Assembly (NCBI GenBank): GCA_019914945.1
Contig: CM034110.1
Location: forward strand, 1,307,001 to 1,371,000
Source: Typha latifolia
Taxonomy: Eukaryota; Streptophyta; Magnoliopsida; Poales; Typhaceae
Reading direction: 5' to 3'
DNA: 64,000 bases
Shown: piece after piece, positions 22,479 to 33,000 of the stretch
Layout of the letters: each line of letters starts with the position of its first letter
Numbering within the stretch: the first letter of the stretch is position 1
Notes under the pieces: generated by a model
Told to the model about the DNA's origin: nothing
Seen by the model: the letters and a program-made list of their open reading frames with translations, nothing else
Database searches by the model: none
Translations under genes and position numbers: made by a program

Positions 22479-23660
22479 TCAGTCTCCTTCTGCCATCCAC
22501 CTAAGGCGGGACCATTGCAGCCACTTGATGTTTAGCTGTCTATTGAGGGCAGCTTTATGATTGTAGTAGCTTCTTAGACTCTTCAATCCTTCCTCCGACA
22601 GTTGGCCATTAGCATCCAGCTCTTCTAGGTCTGCCAGTTGGGTGCTGGTGTCTTTCAGTCGACGTTCCACGCGCCCTACCGTCTCGCGACTCCACCTGTT
22701 CAGGCTCCTCCGAAGTTCACTGATGTGGTGCGTGAACGCATGCATTGGATTGCATCCGACATGCCGCGCCCATGTGTCTTCCATAATACTTTGACATTCC
22801 TCATATTCCATCTAGTAGAGTTCAAACTGGAAAGGTCTCCTCACCTTTGACGTTGCTAACAACACACTGAGGAGGAGCAGCACGTGATCTGAGGCACCCC
22901 GGTCCAGATGCTGGACTTTGAATGCCGGGTGATCACTCACCCACTCCGTGTTACCCAGTGCCCTATCTAGACGAATCCACATGCGCCGATCACCCATTTG
23001 ATTGTTGCACCATGTGTAGGGGATGCCTTCATACCCCAGGTCGCACAGCCCAGCGTCGTTCACGAACTTCGCGAAGGCTTTGTACTTAGGCCCTAGGGTT
23101 ACCGCTCCACTGCACCGCTTCTCCTGAGGGGAAAGGAAGGCGTTGAAATCCCCTATTAGTGCCCACGGCGTGTTGATTGTGGCCATGTGCATTAGTTCTT
23201 CCCATAGCTCTTGCTCGGCTTCTATGTGAGTGCTAGCATAAACCATCGTCCAGATCTAGGTTTGCCCTGACGTGAGGGTGATGGTGAGGTGCACAACATA
23301 TCTAGATATAGCTACCACATCCACCCACCCGATCTCCTTGTTCCAGAGAACTAGGATTCCTCCTGATCTGCCTTGAGCCGGAATGGCAAACCACGCCCAT
23401 CCTCTTCCGAGCTTCTTTGTCACCTGCTCAGCTTCGTCCCAGCTAGTATGCGTCTCTAGCAAGGCTAACATGTCCAACTTGAGGTCCCGGATCATTACTC
23501 TACAACGGTCTAGTGCCTCTTTCTTGCGGGCACCTCTACAATTCCACACTAAGGTTTTTAACATTAAAAAACCCTTGGTTTGGCAAGAAGACGGTCTGTC
23601 AGTGAGTCCGTCCTCTCTTGGAGGTAGGTATGCCCTTACTTCCTCCATTGATATCTTCAT
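22479..23660 (-). pseudogene. LINE-2 ORF2 APE-type endonuclease
   Basis: KTLVWNCRGARKKEALDRCR holds the catalytic Asn. MLALLETHTSWDEA holds the Glu, WALIGDFNAFLSPQEK the Asp/Asn pair, and GASDHVLLLL the final Asp-His. All are present in order, as in apurinic-type LINE endonucleases that nick T-rich targets. That matches the TTTAGAA/T-run insertion site. In-frame stops at 23256 and 22812 are the only breaks. The linker after 22811 leads into the RT in the same frame. Confidence 0.9.
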
Positions 23661-24478
23661 TTGGATCCTCTAGATCCATGGCATTCTCACCGGGAGCAGC
23701 AGTTCCATAGCTTGCCACTAGGGCCAGTTGTAACTGTCTCTCATCCCCTTCCTTGTCTTCCTCCTCCCGCTTAGCCTGCAGTAAGCACCGCTTAAACTTT
23801 TTCGCCGTTTCCCCGTGCTTGTCTGATGGGTTCGTCTTCTACACTGAGGAGGGTGTATAGCCTGCCGTGACTATCCCATCTTGTAAAATATGCGCCGGGT
23901 ATTCACTAGTAGTCCCTCGCGCTCCTCCTCGGCTTCTAACTATTTTGACGTAGGCCGACCGTTTAGCCCGCTGGTCGCTAGAGCCCAGCAGCACTGTTAT
24001 CCCTTGGACAACAGCAATTCTCCCTTGCACGGTTTCTACACCTGTCGATTTGTAATCCGCGCCCTCCTGCTCCGTCTCATCCTGCATTAATTGGTCCTCT
24101 TTTGTGTCGCCATCTCGTTCCTCCATTCGTACATCCTTATGCTTCTCACCGTTGGATCTCCTCTTATGCGCGAGACCATCAGCCCGATTTGCAATCATCA
24201 CTCCTCCTGACCTGATTGGCTTTAGTTTCGAGGTTTCCCACTTCGCTATTTCCTCTCCTAGGTTTACCTCTACGACCTTCTTGAGCTTCTCAACGTGCTC
24301 TCGTTCTACATGGAGAAGCATGCGCCCGACGTAGGCTGGACTTTTCCATGATAACTCCTCCTTCCGCCCTCCTACTAGTACTGGCCTACTGGTGATCTTT
24401 GCCATATTGGCCTGCGATCTTCTCCTTGTCCTGAGCAGTGTTGACCTTCTGATATTGTTTCCTATCTTTCTGATTTTT
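23661..24478 (-). pseudogene. LINE-2 ORF1 C-terminal, low-complexity part
   Basis: Includes an open frame of 188 codons (23839-24405) starting MAKITSRPVLVGGRKEELSW, rich in Lys, Arg, Glu and Asp. It is in another frame from the upstream ORF1, so one frameshift near 24410-24480 is inferred. It is not recognised as a separate gene. It parallels 14228-15064 of the other LINE, which supports it being part of ORF1. Confidence 0.6.
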
Positions 24479-25570
24479 TTACCGTTCTTTCTCTAGTGCT
24501 ATTGGAACCTGGCCTTTCCTCGCTCCTGCAATGTTCCTATTGAAGACACTAGTTCCTTTCCCTCTTTGGGTAACCTGCCACCTAGGCTTCCTTTGAACAG
24601 TGCACCATGGACCAAAGTACGAGATGTCTTCCTCCTCTTCCCCCTCTGGCGGATTAGGGTTTGGCCTTTGGTGGTCTCCACATCCTTCACCATCTTTGGT
24701 CACCGGCGGCTCATTCAATCTGTCTTTTGGCTTGAACCCACACTCTTCCACCTTATGCCCTATCCTTCCACACTTAAAGCAGAATTTTGGGATGCTTTCA
24801 TACATGACTCTCTGGTCCACACTCTCTTCCTTTAGCCCTAGCCAGACCGCTGTTTTCAAAGGCTTGCTGAGGTCCACCTCTATGCACACCTAGGCAAATC
24901 TGCTTCTGGTGTGGTCTAAGGTTGTTTCATCCACCCGTAGCAGTCTGCCAAAGAAAGCAGCCACGGGAATAAGGGCTTCCAGTTTCTAGTATTCCTACGG
25001 TAGGTTGTGGAGCTGTATCCATACCGGCGCTGTAGTGAACGCCTCAGGCGACGGTCAAAAGTTGTTTCGCCAGAGTATTAGGTTAAGTACTTGTCCTTGT
25101 ATTGTCCACGGCCCATTGGTCAACACATGGTTCAAATCTTCCTCCTCCTCGAATCTGAACACATAGTACCCCTCCGCCATGTCTGAGACTGAGAAGCCAT
25201 CTATTCCAACCCATAGCTTAGCTAGTAGCATTTTTATTTGAACCAGCGGTATGCCTTTCCCCAGGAACCTTCCAAACAGTGGTAGCTTCCATCTTTCCCG
25301 ACATTTCTCCAGAATTTCAGGTTCAATCACCACACTGTCCTCCAGCTAGTTGCGTAGTTTGGCTAGAATCTCCGCCGGTATAGCTTCCGGTTTAGCTGGT
25401 GCTCTCTTACTCCCAGCTGCTATAGAAGCCCAGGACCTGGTGGGCTCCACAGGTTTCCCTTTGTTCATTTCCATCTGCTTTGCTATCTCCGGCTCCGACA
25501 CCTTCGACGATGATGATGCCCTTCTCTGGTGCACATCCTCGCCTCTTGTCGTCGCTGGTGGAGACTCCAT
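24479..25570 (-). pseudogene. LINE-2 ORF1 (DUF4283 and CCHC zinc knuckle)
   Basis: The ATG at 25570 (MESPPATTRGEDVHQRRASS) lies 20 bases from the LINE end. The same frame runs to 24479 with stops at 25346 and a few more. DUF4283-like part: RWKLPLFGRFLGKGIPLVQI, GYYVFRFEEEEDLNHVLTNG, QVLNLILWRNNF. Then FFGRLLRVDETT and the knuckle KFCFKCGRIGHKVEECGF (C-X2-C-X4-H-X4-C) near 24760. ORF1 proteins package LINE RNA. A start further upstream (25669) would lie in the target flank, so 25570 is preferred. Confidence 0.85.
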
Positions 25571-25590
25571 CTTCTCTCGGGCAGACTTTT

Positions 25591-25604
25591 GGTAGTATTT
25601 AGAA
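25591..25604. repeat. Target-site duplication, right copy (14 bp)
   Basis: GGTAGTATTTAGAA, identical to 19484-19497. It marks the 5' end of LINE-2. Confidence 0.9.
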
Positions 25605-25779
25605 TCGTAACTTCCTCCGGAGGTATAGTTGGAAGTGCTAGGGGAGGTGGTCTGCAATCCAGAATGCAAGAATTTAGTACGCTGAGATAGTTTATTGGTT
25701 TCCGGAGAAGTTACAGGTTACAGCCAATCAAATGCCAAATGCAGGATCTCCTCCCCTGCAGTGAATTAATTAGGGTCCC

Positions 25780-25832
<53 letters not shown>
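25605..25832 (+). promoter_or_regulatory. mTERF gene proximal promoter and leader
   Basis: Only about 230 bases separate the LINE target duplication from the ATG. A CCAAT box lies in ACAGCCAATCAAATG (25724-25728). No clear TATA box is seen. The last 51 bases before the ATG are a CT run. The older, more distal promoter must lie beyond the 6-kb LINE, if it still matters. Confidence 0.5.
25782..25832 (+). repeat. (CT)n microsatellite directly before the mTERF ATG
   Basis: About 25 CT repeats with one TTT interruption run up to the start codon. CT-rich leaders are common in plant genes and the length is probably variable. Confidence 0.9.
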
Positions 25833-25833
<1 letters not shown>

Positions 25834-27320
25834 TGGCTTCCATCTCCTTACCTCCTTCCTTCACTCCCACCAAAACCCTAACCCCACCATTACCACCACC
25901 ACCACCTTCCTCTACTCGCCATTGGATTTCGTCCTCACCTCTTTACTCCAACCAAAACCTCCTCCATCTCACCCCACTCTGCTGCCGCGGTCGCCGCCGT
26001 CGAGCACCCATCACTCCTTCTGCAGCAAACACCACCTCCATTCCCCCTTTAGAACTCCTCCTCAACCGTGAACTCAACCTCGATGAGAGAGAAGCCGAAG
26101 CTTTTACCCAAAAGCTTCCCCGTCTCGATGTCTCCTCCCAAGAGTCCCTCCTTCGCCGCATCAAAACTCTGCAATCCACTGGACTTGCCGCCGTCTCCCT
26201 CCGCCGCGTCGTCCTTCGTCGCCTCGATCTCCTCGCCTCCTGGGAGATCGACCCTTTTCTCGAGTTCGTCCAAGAAGATCTCGCCGGCCTCAAACCTGCG
26301 AAGATCGAGCGTCTTCTACTCTCCGCAAGTGTTCAAACCCTTTCTTGCTTCGCCTCTAGGGTTACCCTCCTCTTAGATCACGAGGTGCCGCGCGAGAGGT
26401 TGGTTCATGTGGTCAACAATGTGGATGTCCGTAAGGTTTTTGTTGAAATGCCTGTGAGGCAATTAGAGGAGTTGATTCTCTATTTGAAAAGATTTGGATG
26501 GCCAGAGATCATCGTTCGCCGCCCCAGTCTTCTGAATCTGGATTTGGAAAGTCAATTGATTCCCCGAGTCGAGTTCCTTATTGACCTTAGTAACGGGAAT
26601 GAGGAGGCCACTGCAGCTTTGATTCGTAAACTCCCGGCAATCTTGTCGTACACCGTCGAGCATTTTAAGTCCCATTTGGAGTTCTGGACATCCGTCGGGC
26701 TCACTGGCGAGGAGCTTTTCAAGATAGCAGCAGTTTACCCAAATGTGTTCAGTGTTAGCAAAGAGAGGAAATTGAAACCCCGGGTTGAGTTTCTCAAGCA
26801 ATGTGGGCTCGACGCAGAGGATGTCTTCAAGTTCTTGGTCAAAGCTCCTCTTTTTCTCAGTCTTTCGTTTCTGGAGAATCTATCCAAGAAGTTGGCTTTT
26901 CTAGTCAAAATTGGATATAAACATCGAACCAAAGATCTAGCATTTGCTGTTGGAGCTACTACACGGACAAGCTGCGAGAATATGCAGATGGTGGTAGTAC
27001 TATTTTTCAGCTTTGGTTTATCATGTGAGGACGTGTTGTCAATGAGCAAGAAGCATCCGCAGGTCCTGCAGTACAACCATGAGTCATTGCGGAAGAAGAT
27101 GGAATTTCTGATTGAGGGGATGGATAGGGAGGTAGGAGAGCTCTTGATGTTCCCAGCCTTTCTTGGGTACAATTTGGATAAGCGGATCAAGTATCGGTAT
27201 GAGATGAAGAAGGACATTAGAGGGAAAGGGATGTCTCTCAATAAGCTCTTAAGTGTCTCTTCAGATAGATTTTACTTGAAGAAAAGCTCCACTGATGCTG
27301 AGTCCAGTTGTGAATTGTGA
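25833..27320 (+). CDS. mTERF-family protein, plastid-targeted (MTERF8-like)
   Basis: The only intact gene: 495 codons, no intron, start MASISLPPSF right after the CT leader. Residues 1 to about 75 are rich in Ser, Thr and Pro with a basic patch (CCRGRRRR), as in a chloroplast transit peptide. From about residue 200 the mTERF helical repeats follow, each with a Pro-containing turn: RRPSLLNL (about 227), LPAILSY (268), YPNVFSV (302), APLFLSL (338), HPQVLQY (408), FPAFLGY (440). The end is IRGKGMSLNKLLSVSSDRFY. mTERF proteins bind organelle nucleic acid and act in transcription termination or RNA processing. The length and C-terminus suggest MTERF8 (pTAC15), but the subfamily is an inference. 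Confidence 0.93.
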
Positions 27321-28900
27321 TTCACTGAGAGGAAGAAGAAGGGAATAGAAAGTACTTTGAATTTTGAACAACAGTGCAATTGATGGATCGATGATCCATC
27401 ATGACATTGCATAGATTGAGTAAATGTATTTATTTTGATGCAGATTACCTCTTTTGAAGGAACCTACATTCTTCCGTTAGGAAACCACTTAGGCTACCAC
27501 CCTTTTGAAGTTCAGAATGGTCCGCATCAGAAATTATGAAAAAGGATTTTCTCGGACAGGTATCTTCAATATCTTGGAGAAAATGACTGATCAAGAACAT
27601 TTTTATTGTGGAATCAATCACTAGATTCGCAGAAAGAATTCAAGTTTTATCTGTCGTTTGACATCATAGCTGGCACTGCCATGCCACATGGATCTGAGTT
27701 GTAAGAAGAAGCTTCTGAATCATGGTTCACTTCACCTTATTTTCTTTGTAGGCTACATCATTATGCTTGTAGTCGATTGTCACGACATTGTCCATTCTGC
27801 ATTTGAGGTGGTATTGCTGCAACCAGTTTCTCCATTCAGCTTCCAAGTAGCTCCTTGAGGAGCCGCTTATCTCATTTACCTCTGGGAAACAGATTTAACA
27901 TATGCTTAATAGTTTATGCAGAGAGAAAAAGCCTGACACATGTAACAACTTGCATTTCTTTGCAAACAGAGCGAGGATCAAAATACCCTCAATGTGCCAT
28001 CAGCTCTGATTTCTCATTGTTCAGATAAGATGAAAACTGTCGATGATCACTCCGTTCATTAGTGTATTCACAGTAGGCAAAAGCATGAGGAATCCGAATT
28101 GGGGTTTGGCGGAGGAGACATCTATACTCTTCAACTTTTAAGTGTCCAAGTTAGGTACTTATCGAAACTACATGAAAGGATATTACAATCATCAACTCTG
28201 TGCAAATCTCCTTGAATGTCCAGTTACTGTATCTACAAGGTGTATGGAAAACTAGGAGGGATGAATGCTATCATTGTTAGGTAACTCAAGCTTCACATAG
28301 ATCAGGTTTTCAGTTGAATAATTTAAAAGTCAATGCTAGCTTAACAAACCTTTTATTTCTTTATTCTTCTATTATTGAGAAAAATGGGAAAGTCTCCCAG
28401 TAAGGGTACACACCTGCGTCGAAAGATTTAGCTTTCAGATTGTAGAATCAAATGGAGAGATAGCACCCCCTAAATTCAGGAATCTGTATAGGCTGCTGGT
28501 TGTAAAAGAAGTTCTTCTCGCCAATCAAATTGAATTCACTAATAAAAAAAACCTTCAGGGTTGAAGCACTAAGCAACAAATATGTTTTTTTGAGGTAGAA
28601 GTCGCATTAGGATGAAGTTTAGATAGGCTTTTCTGTCCACCTGTCCTTCTAGAAATTTATATTCTTGCTATCTCCTAAAGAAAAGTTAATGTCAAAAAAA
28701 AAACTAGGAGATAATTGAAGTAAACCATGCTAGCAGAAAGAACATCTGGAGGAATGAATTTTCTTTGAGGGGAATACAATTTCTCTAAGAAAAATAGTTG
28801 ACGAGAGGTTCCCAAGGAGCATGGATTGTAGCCTTGTAGGAGGTAGAAACTTCCGTCGCCACTTTCCCGAGAACATCTAGCCTCCATTGTATTTCGGATT
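27321..28900. other. 3' flank of the mTERF gene, no further gene seen
   Basis: Moderately AT-rich unique sequence. It should contain the 3' untranslated region. A TGATGCAG-ATTACC junction near 27440 could be a 3' splice site, but nothing proves it. Short open frames here (for example 28675-28887) have no recognisable domain. Confidence 0.5.
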
Positions 28901-30174
28901 GGGATTGGGAATCATTTTGCCTATTAAAGAGATAATCCAAACTTTTGATATCGAATCGTCATTTCCATAGAACAAGTTATAAGCTGGCAGCTAAATTATA
29001 TCTAGACTCCTTGAACTATTATCCCGTATTAGATATATCTGATAAAGAAATAAAAAACTGTGACATTAAGGCTCCTTAACTATCATAATCTCTATAGAAG
29101 ATTACGAAAAATTTGATTTTGCAAAATTATCCTTTAAATTTATGCACATTTGGACGGCAAGAAGAATGGAGATAGTTTGATAGATATTAGAAAATAGAGA
29201 TATTGGAAGAGATTGAAAGGAAGCAGATAAACTTGAAGTAATATCACGATATAACTTGAGATTTGGTTTAGACTGAGTGAGAAATGTGGGAAAGGGAATG
29301 GGAGAGAGCTAAGAGAGAAATTATGAATTTGAGAGGAAGGAGAATAAATAAATTATTGGAAGAAGATGAGGAGTGAAAGTATTGACAAAGATTTGGAGGA
29401 ATTGGAATTTTTTTCAAATTTACCTTTCAAAAGTTGATATATATATGTATACCCTTTAAAACTCATGTTTTTTTATACATATATACCTTTTAAAATCTTT
29501 TGTTTTCATAGATATCTTTTGGAATTTACTAACCAATAAAATTTAAACATTAAATATAAACATATCCTTACTAGAGTTTAGGGTATTTTTTAATCTTTTT
29601 TTAATTAAATTATTGACACTTAACTTAAAAAAGTAACCTTTCAGAGTATCTATGCGAATAACAAATCTTTTGAAGGTTATACATATAAATATCAATTTCA
29701 GAGAGGCATACAAGCTAATCAGAGCTTTTTTAAGGATATATACACAAAAAATTCAATTGTATTAGAGTTGATCACATTTTGAATATATGGAAAAGTAGAT
29801 GATAGTCTAATAGAATGATCATTTTAAAATAATTAAATAGTTTAGAGGGTCTAGGTATAATTTAGCCCAAGCTGAATTATAATTTGTCTATAATCTTATG
29901 TCTAATCAAATTGCATTAATCTGACCCAAATAAGATACAGGAAAAAAGTTGGCTTTAGCAGCCTCACATTGAGGCTCAGTATCTCCCTCAGCATTGTTTG
30001 GCTCGCAATTTATTCATAATAATTAGTCTTAAACATATATAAAATACATTTCAATTGCCTAATGGAGGATTTTTTTAGCTTTAATTAGTAAATAAAATAG
30101 TTTAATCGAAAGAATCTGGTCTCATACATTTAACACCATTTGTTATTCTATGAAAAGGAAATCATTTTAGTACA
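28901..30174. other. AT-rich unique spacer
   Basis: No coding or RNA gene recognised. 29400-29760 repeats the theme of T-rich words with TATACATATATACC and CTTT(T)AAAA in both orientations, which looks like a decayed inverted-repeat element, but no ends can be fixed. Confidence 0.4.
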
Positions 30175-30480
30175 ATAATAAAAAGAAGAGGAGATAGGAG
30201 ATCTCCTTGACAAAGATCTTTGCTTAAGGTGATAGACCGAAGATTTGTCATTAAATGAGTAGAGTTCCTGTTTACGCTATCGAAAAGCTTTAGCAAAATC
30301 TAACTTAATAACAAAAACTTTTGGCAAAACTGTCTTAAGATATGTCTTACCTTCGATAAAAGTTGATTGAGAACATAAAATCAAAACATCAAAAACCTTT
30401 TTCGTCCAATTGGCAAGAACATTCCAAATAATTTTTTGGATGCAATTAATTAAGATTATTGATCTAAAATCATCGTTATT
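30175..30480 (-). pseudogene. LINE reverse transcriptase fossil
   Basis: Minus-strand translation gives, across frames: LINCIQKIIWNVLANWTKKV, QSTFIEGKTYLKTVLPKV, FVIKLDFAKAFDSVNRNS and DLCQGDLLSP. These are RT words in the right order (the last is a decayed LCQGDPLSP). No ends or tail are seen, and the intervals between words are shortened. It is a third LINE lineage in the window, clearly older than the two described above. Confidence 0.75.
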
Positions 30481-30560
30481 TACAGAATAAATCTGTTTAT
30501 ATTTGGATTATCATGAGTACTTGTAATAGTAAAATTTTACAATAATTAAAGATATCACAT

Positions 30561-30690
30561 AATGGTGTTGTTGAAATACAGGATCCTAAAAACGGTTGTA
30601 TTTTTAAAGTTAATAGTTAACGTTTGAAACATGTCATTGAGCTTAACAATGATCGAATCAAATTTCAACCATTAGTTAGAAATATCTAAG
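30561..30690 (+). pseudogene. Ty3/gypsy integrase C-terminal fossil
   Basis: Plus-strand GVVEIQDPKNGCIFKVN, a stop, then RLKHVIELNNDRI resembles the integrase tail of Athila-like elements (a .ELQ.P..G.IFKVNGQRLK pattern). Only about 40 residues remain, so the lineage is tentative. Confidence 0.5.
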
Positions 30691-30746
30691 TCTAATTAGG
30701 ATTGATTATTTGTTAAATATGCTCGTAAAAATAATAATAAGAAAGT

Positions 30747-31115
30747 TGAAAAAACTTAGACACACGTATGTATCTAAATCCTAGGCAATGATATCACCCA
30801 TTTGCATAAATAAATACAGAATAAATATTAAAAAATAAAATCAAAGATGAACACTAAGATTTTTACGTGGAAAAATCTAAACTCGGATGAAAACCAATTA
30901 TTAAAATTGTAGCAGTTACAAGATTAACTCACAAAACAACTAGTCGATCCCTACGACTTTATTTCTCTTAGTCTCGCTTGCTAGAACCTACGATTCACCA
31001 ATTCCCGTGATTGATCTCCAATCTCAGTAGCCCTCGAGATTGATCCTTCATCTAGATGACCCTTAAGATGAAAGCTTGATGCGATGTTAAAGAGACGGAT
31101 CTTGTTGGTAGAATA
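30747..31115 (-). mobile_element. Copia-2 3' LTR, partly deleted
   Basis: Starts TGAAAAAACTTAGACACACG and follows the copia LTRs at 46559 and 50902 as far as GATCTTGTTGGTA. It then jumps into internal sequence (CATACCAATCCAAGATCAAG, compare 51960). About 0.55 kb of LTR, including its TTCGAA repeats and TATA box, is missing. The left flank is aaagt; its partner is lost at the other end. Confidence 0.75.
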
Positions 31116-31484
31116 TACGATGTACTAAAAACATACCAATCCAAGATCAAGTGAAAATAACTTGAAGTAAGATTATACAAAATTGACAATAGTAAACACA
31201 TAGAATCTAAACTTCAATTATCATAATAGCAAAGCAACACATTATCATCTAAACTAAGCATTCAGCACAATATACAGAATAACGCAAATAAAGCAAATGC
31301 TAATGCAACTCATTCCTTACTGCCTTAAACTAAATTCCCTACTCTCCCTAAATTTGATCTCATTCACTCTCCCCTTTTTTGACACAAAATTTTGAAGTCT
31401 AAGCATTAGGAGGAAAATGGCGATGAAGAATAGACAACACAGAATCAAGCATAGTCCCTTGACGAGCTTACTCAGCCCGTATCT
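31116..31484 (-). other. Copia-2 3' non-coding region with polypurine tract
   Basis: Parallels 51846-52240. The minus strand carries a purine run (31367-31382, AAAAAAGGGGAG) like the additional tracts of copia-1. No coding sequence seen. Confidence 0.6.
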
Positions 31485-32475
31485 TCACTGTAGTAGTAGA
31501 AACCCAGCAACTGCCAATTGTAAATCATGAACATGAGTGCTGAGTTGATTAAACCATTCATTCATAAATTGAAACTTTCCCTCGGATTTATATGATTCAT
31601 CATCAGAGCTGTCCTCATAAGAGATTTCTTGGTGTGATCGTTGTTCAGCGGCGGAAGAGGAAGTTGGTTTAAAAGGAGATGGTGGATCGTGAGCTTGACT
31701 CCTCTTCATAGTGATCCGATCTAACGATTTTTTGAGCTTTAACAGATGCTTTTGATGAATCAACTCTCACACCGCTCTGCATGCATAGTTTGGTGATAAA
31801 TATCCCAAACGACAAACCTTCACTCAGGGGCTCTATTTGTGTAGCTGACGCAATGCTATCATAAATAACTATGGTGATGTCAATGGAGATGCCTGTAAGT
31901 ATAGCGTGAAGGAGAAACGCCCGATCCAGACTGATGCTGGAGTGCTGAGTTTTTAGGGTGACATTGTAGAGACAGATTAGGTGTAACATGCGAGCCACTA
32001 ATGTCATCTTGACATGAGGCATCATATTGCCTAGCCACTCTTCCTCTTGTGTTAAAACATCACCTGCAATATACTGAATAGAAGGAAGAGGTTCGGAGGA
32101 AGGATACTCAAAATCTCCTGATGGAAGATGAAACTCTACTCGAATGACGTCAGAGTCCAAATAAACAAACACACCGCGGACTGTTGACCGAATACACTGG
32201 TCCAGAATAATCGCATTACTAAAGAATTCACGGACAACCTCTAAAGAAGCAGTCCCATCCATCTTACATATTTCTAGCCACCCACACTCAATAAACAATT
32301 TTTCAATCTCCAAAGATGCAAAATTTGATATGGCGACTGGCCTCTCACATATTATTGGGCGCGTTCCAAAGTTGTGCTTATATCTTTCTATAGTAGTTGG
32401 TGATGAAAATTTTGGGGCAGATGACGGCAAAGAAGGCGGCCTTGGCCTTTTGGAAACAACTGCTTTTTTAGGCAT
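31485..32475 (-). pseudogene. Extra sense ORF of copia-2 (plant transposon-protein domain-like)
   Basis: The ATG at 32475 (MPKKAVVSKRPRPP) sits two bases after a 3' splice site. About 245 codons are open. Blocks: KHNFGTRPIICERP, EVVREFFSNA, RSTVRGVFVYLDSDVIRVEF, MMPHVKMTLVARMLHLI, SISLDRAFLLHAIL, LSFGIFITKLCMQSGVRVD. The order (FF.N.. VRG.. P.. LL..I..G..I.. L.F..FIT.LC...GV) resembles the putative plant transposon protein domain (PF20167 type). A frameshift in an A run near 31730 separates the acidic C-terminus (31485-31763, SYEDSSDDESYKSEG). No signal peptide or membrane segment is seen, so it is not envelope-like. It lies downstream of RNase H in the element's sense. Confidence 0.75.
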
Positions 32476-32476
32476 T

Positions 32477-32726
32477 CTAGAGAGAAAACATATTTTAACA
32501 TTCAAAGCATACCCAAATAATAATAAAAAATAAAAAATTCAAGAAATCATGAAAACCCTAAGTGAAATCCATATTCTAGTTGAAAAAAGCAAGTTTGTGA
32601 CGTTCAATCGCTCAAGAAACATTAAGATAAAAACTCTATCGTGATTAAAACTTGAAAACGCACGAAATCAACCAAGATCAAGAGGCTAATTTGGATAAAT
32701 AATAAGAAAGTATTCACAAATCATAC
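32477..32726 (-). other. 5'-UTR intron of the extra ORF (copia-2)
   Basis: The minus strand has a 5' splice site GCGAG|GTATGA at 32726, a T-rich interior, and a 3' splice site TTTTCTCTCTAG|A at 32477, just before the ATG. The length is 250 bases. Copia-1 has the same splice signals at 53527 and 53258, so the intron is conserved between two diverged copies. Confidence 0.7.
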
Positions 32727-32930
32727 CTCGCAAAAAGTGATGAAGAACTTGAAGATTCACACTCAAAAGCACTAGATCTGAAGTAGAAATAGCCTTTGAG
32801 AGAATGTAGAGTGGAAGATTTAATAAAAAAACATGAAGATCTTGATGGTTTGGGAGAGTGGAAGAAAGGGGTTTTAGGGTTTGAAAATGGGGAAGATGAA
32901 ACCCTGGGTTCGGATGCAATATATAAAGAA
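32727..32930 (-). promoter_or_regulatory. Internal promoter and leader of the extra ORF (copia-2)
   Basis: The minus strand has CTTTATATATTGC (32918-32928) as a TATA box. A pyrimidine-rich leader follows with AAACCCTAAAACCCC (telo-box-like) and TTTCTTCCAC up to the splice donor. Immediately upstream (32931-33000) are decayed TTCGAA-type palindromes. This layout is that of an ordinary plant gene start. Confidence 0.65.
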
Positions 32931-33000
32931 CCCTGAGTGCGTTCGAAAGCACCAATTCGCACACGCTAGTTACTACGTTTGAACTTAAAAGTCATGTATT

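Larger units (their letters stand above)
19498..25590 (-). mobile_element. Nearly full-length L1-type LINE (LINE-2)
   Basis: About 6.1 kb between perfect 14-bp duplications (19484-19497 and 25591-25604), with a poly(A) tail at the left end. Order on the minus strand: a 20-base leader, ORF1 (DUF4283 and CCHC), ORF2 (endonuclease, reverse transcriptase, zinc-finger, RNase H). Key catalytic words are intact but several stop codons disable it. It sits head-to-head with the mTERF gene, ending about 240 bases from that gene's ATG. Confidence 0.92.

Noticed and set aside
25943..26293. Minus-strand frames inside the mTERF gene (also 26735-27241)
   Set aside because: Shadows of the intact plus-strand gene, with no domain.
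28675..28887. 70-codon minus frame
   Set aside because: No recognisable domain, no promoter context, length expected by chance.
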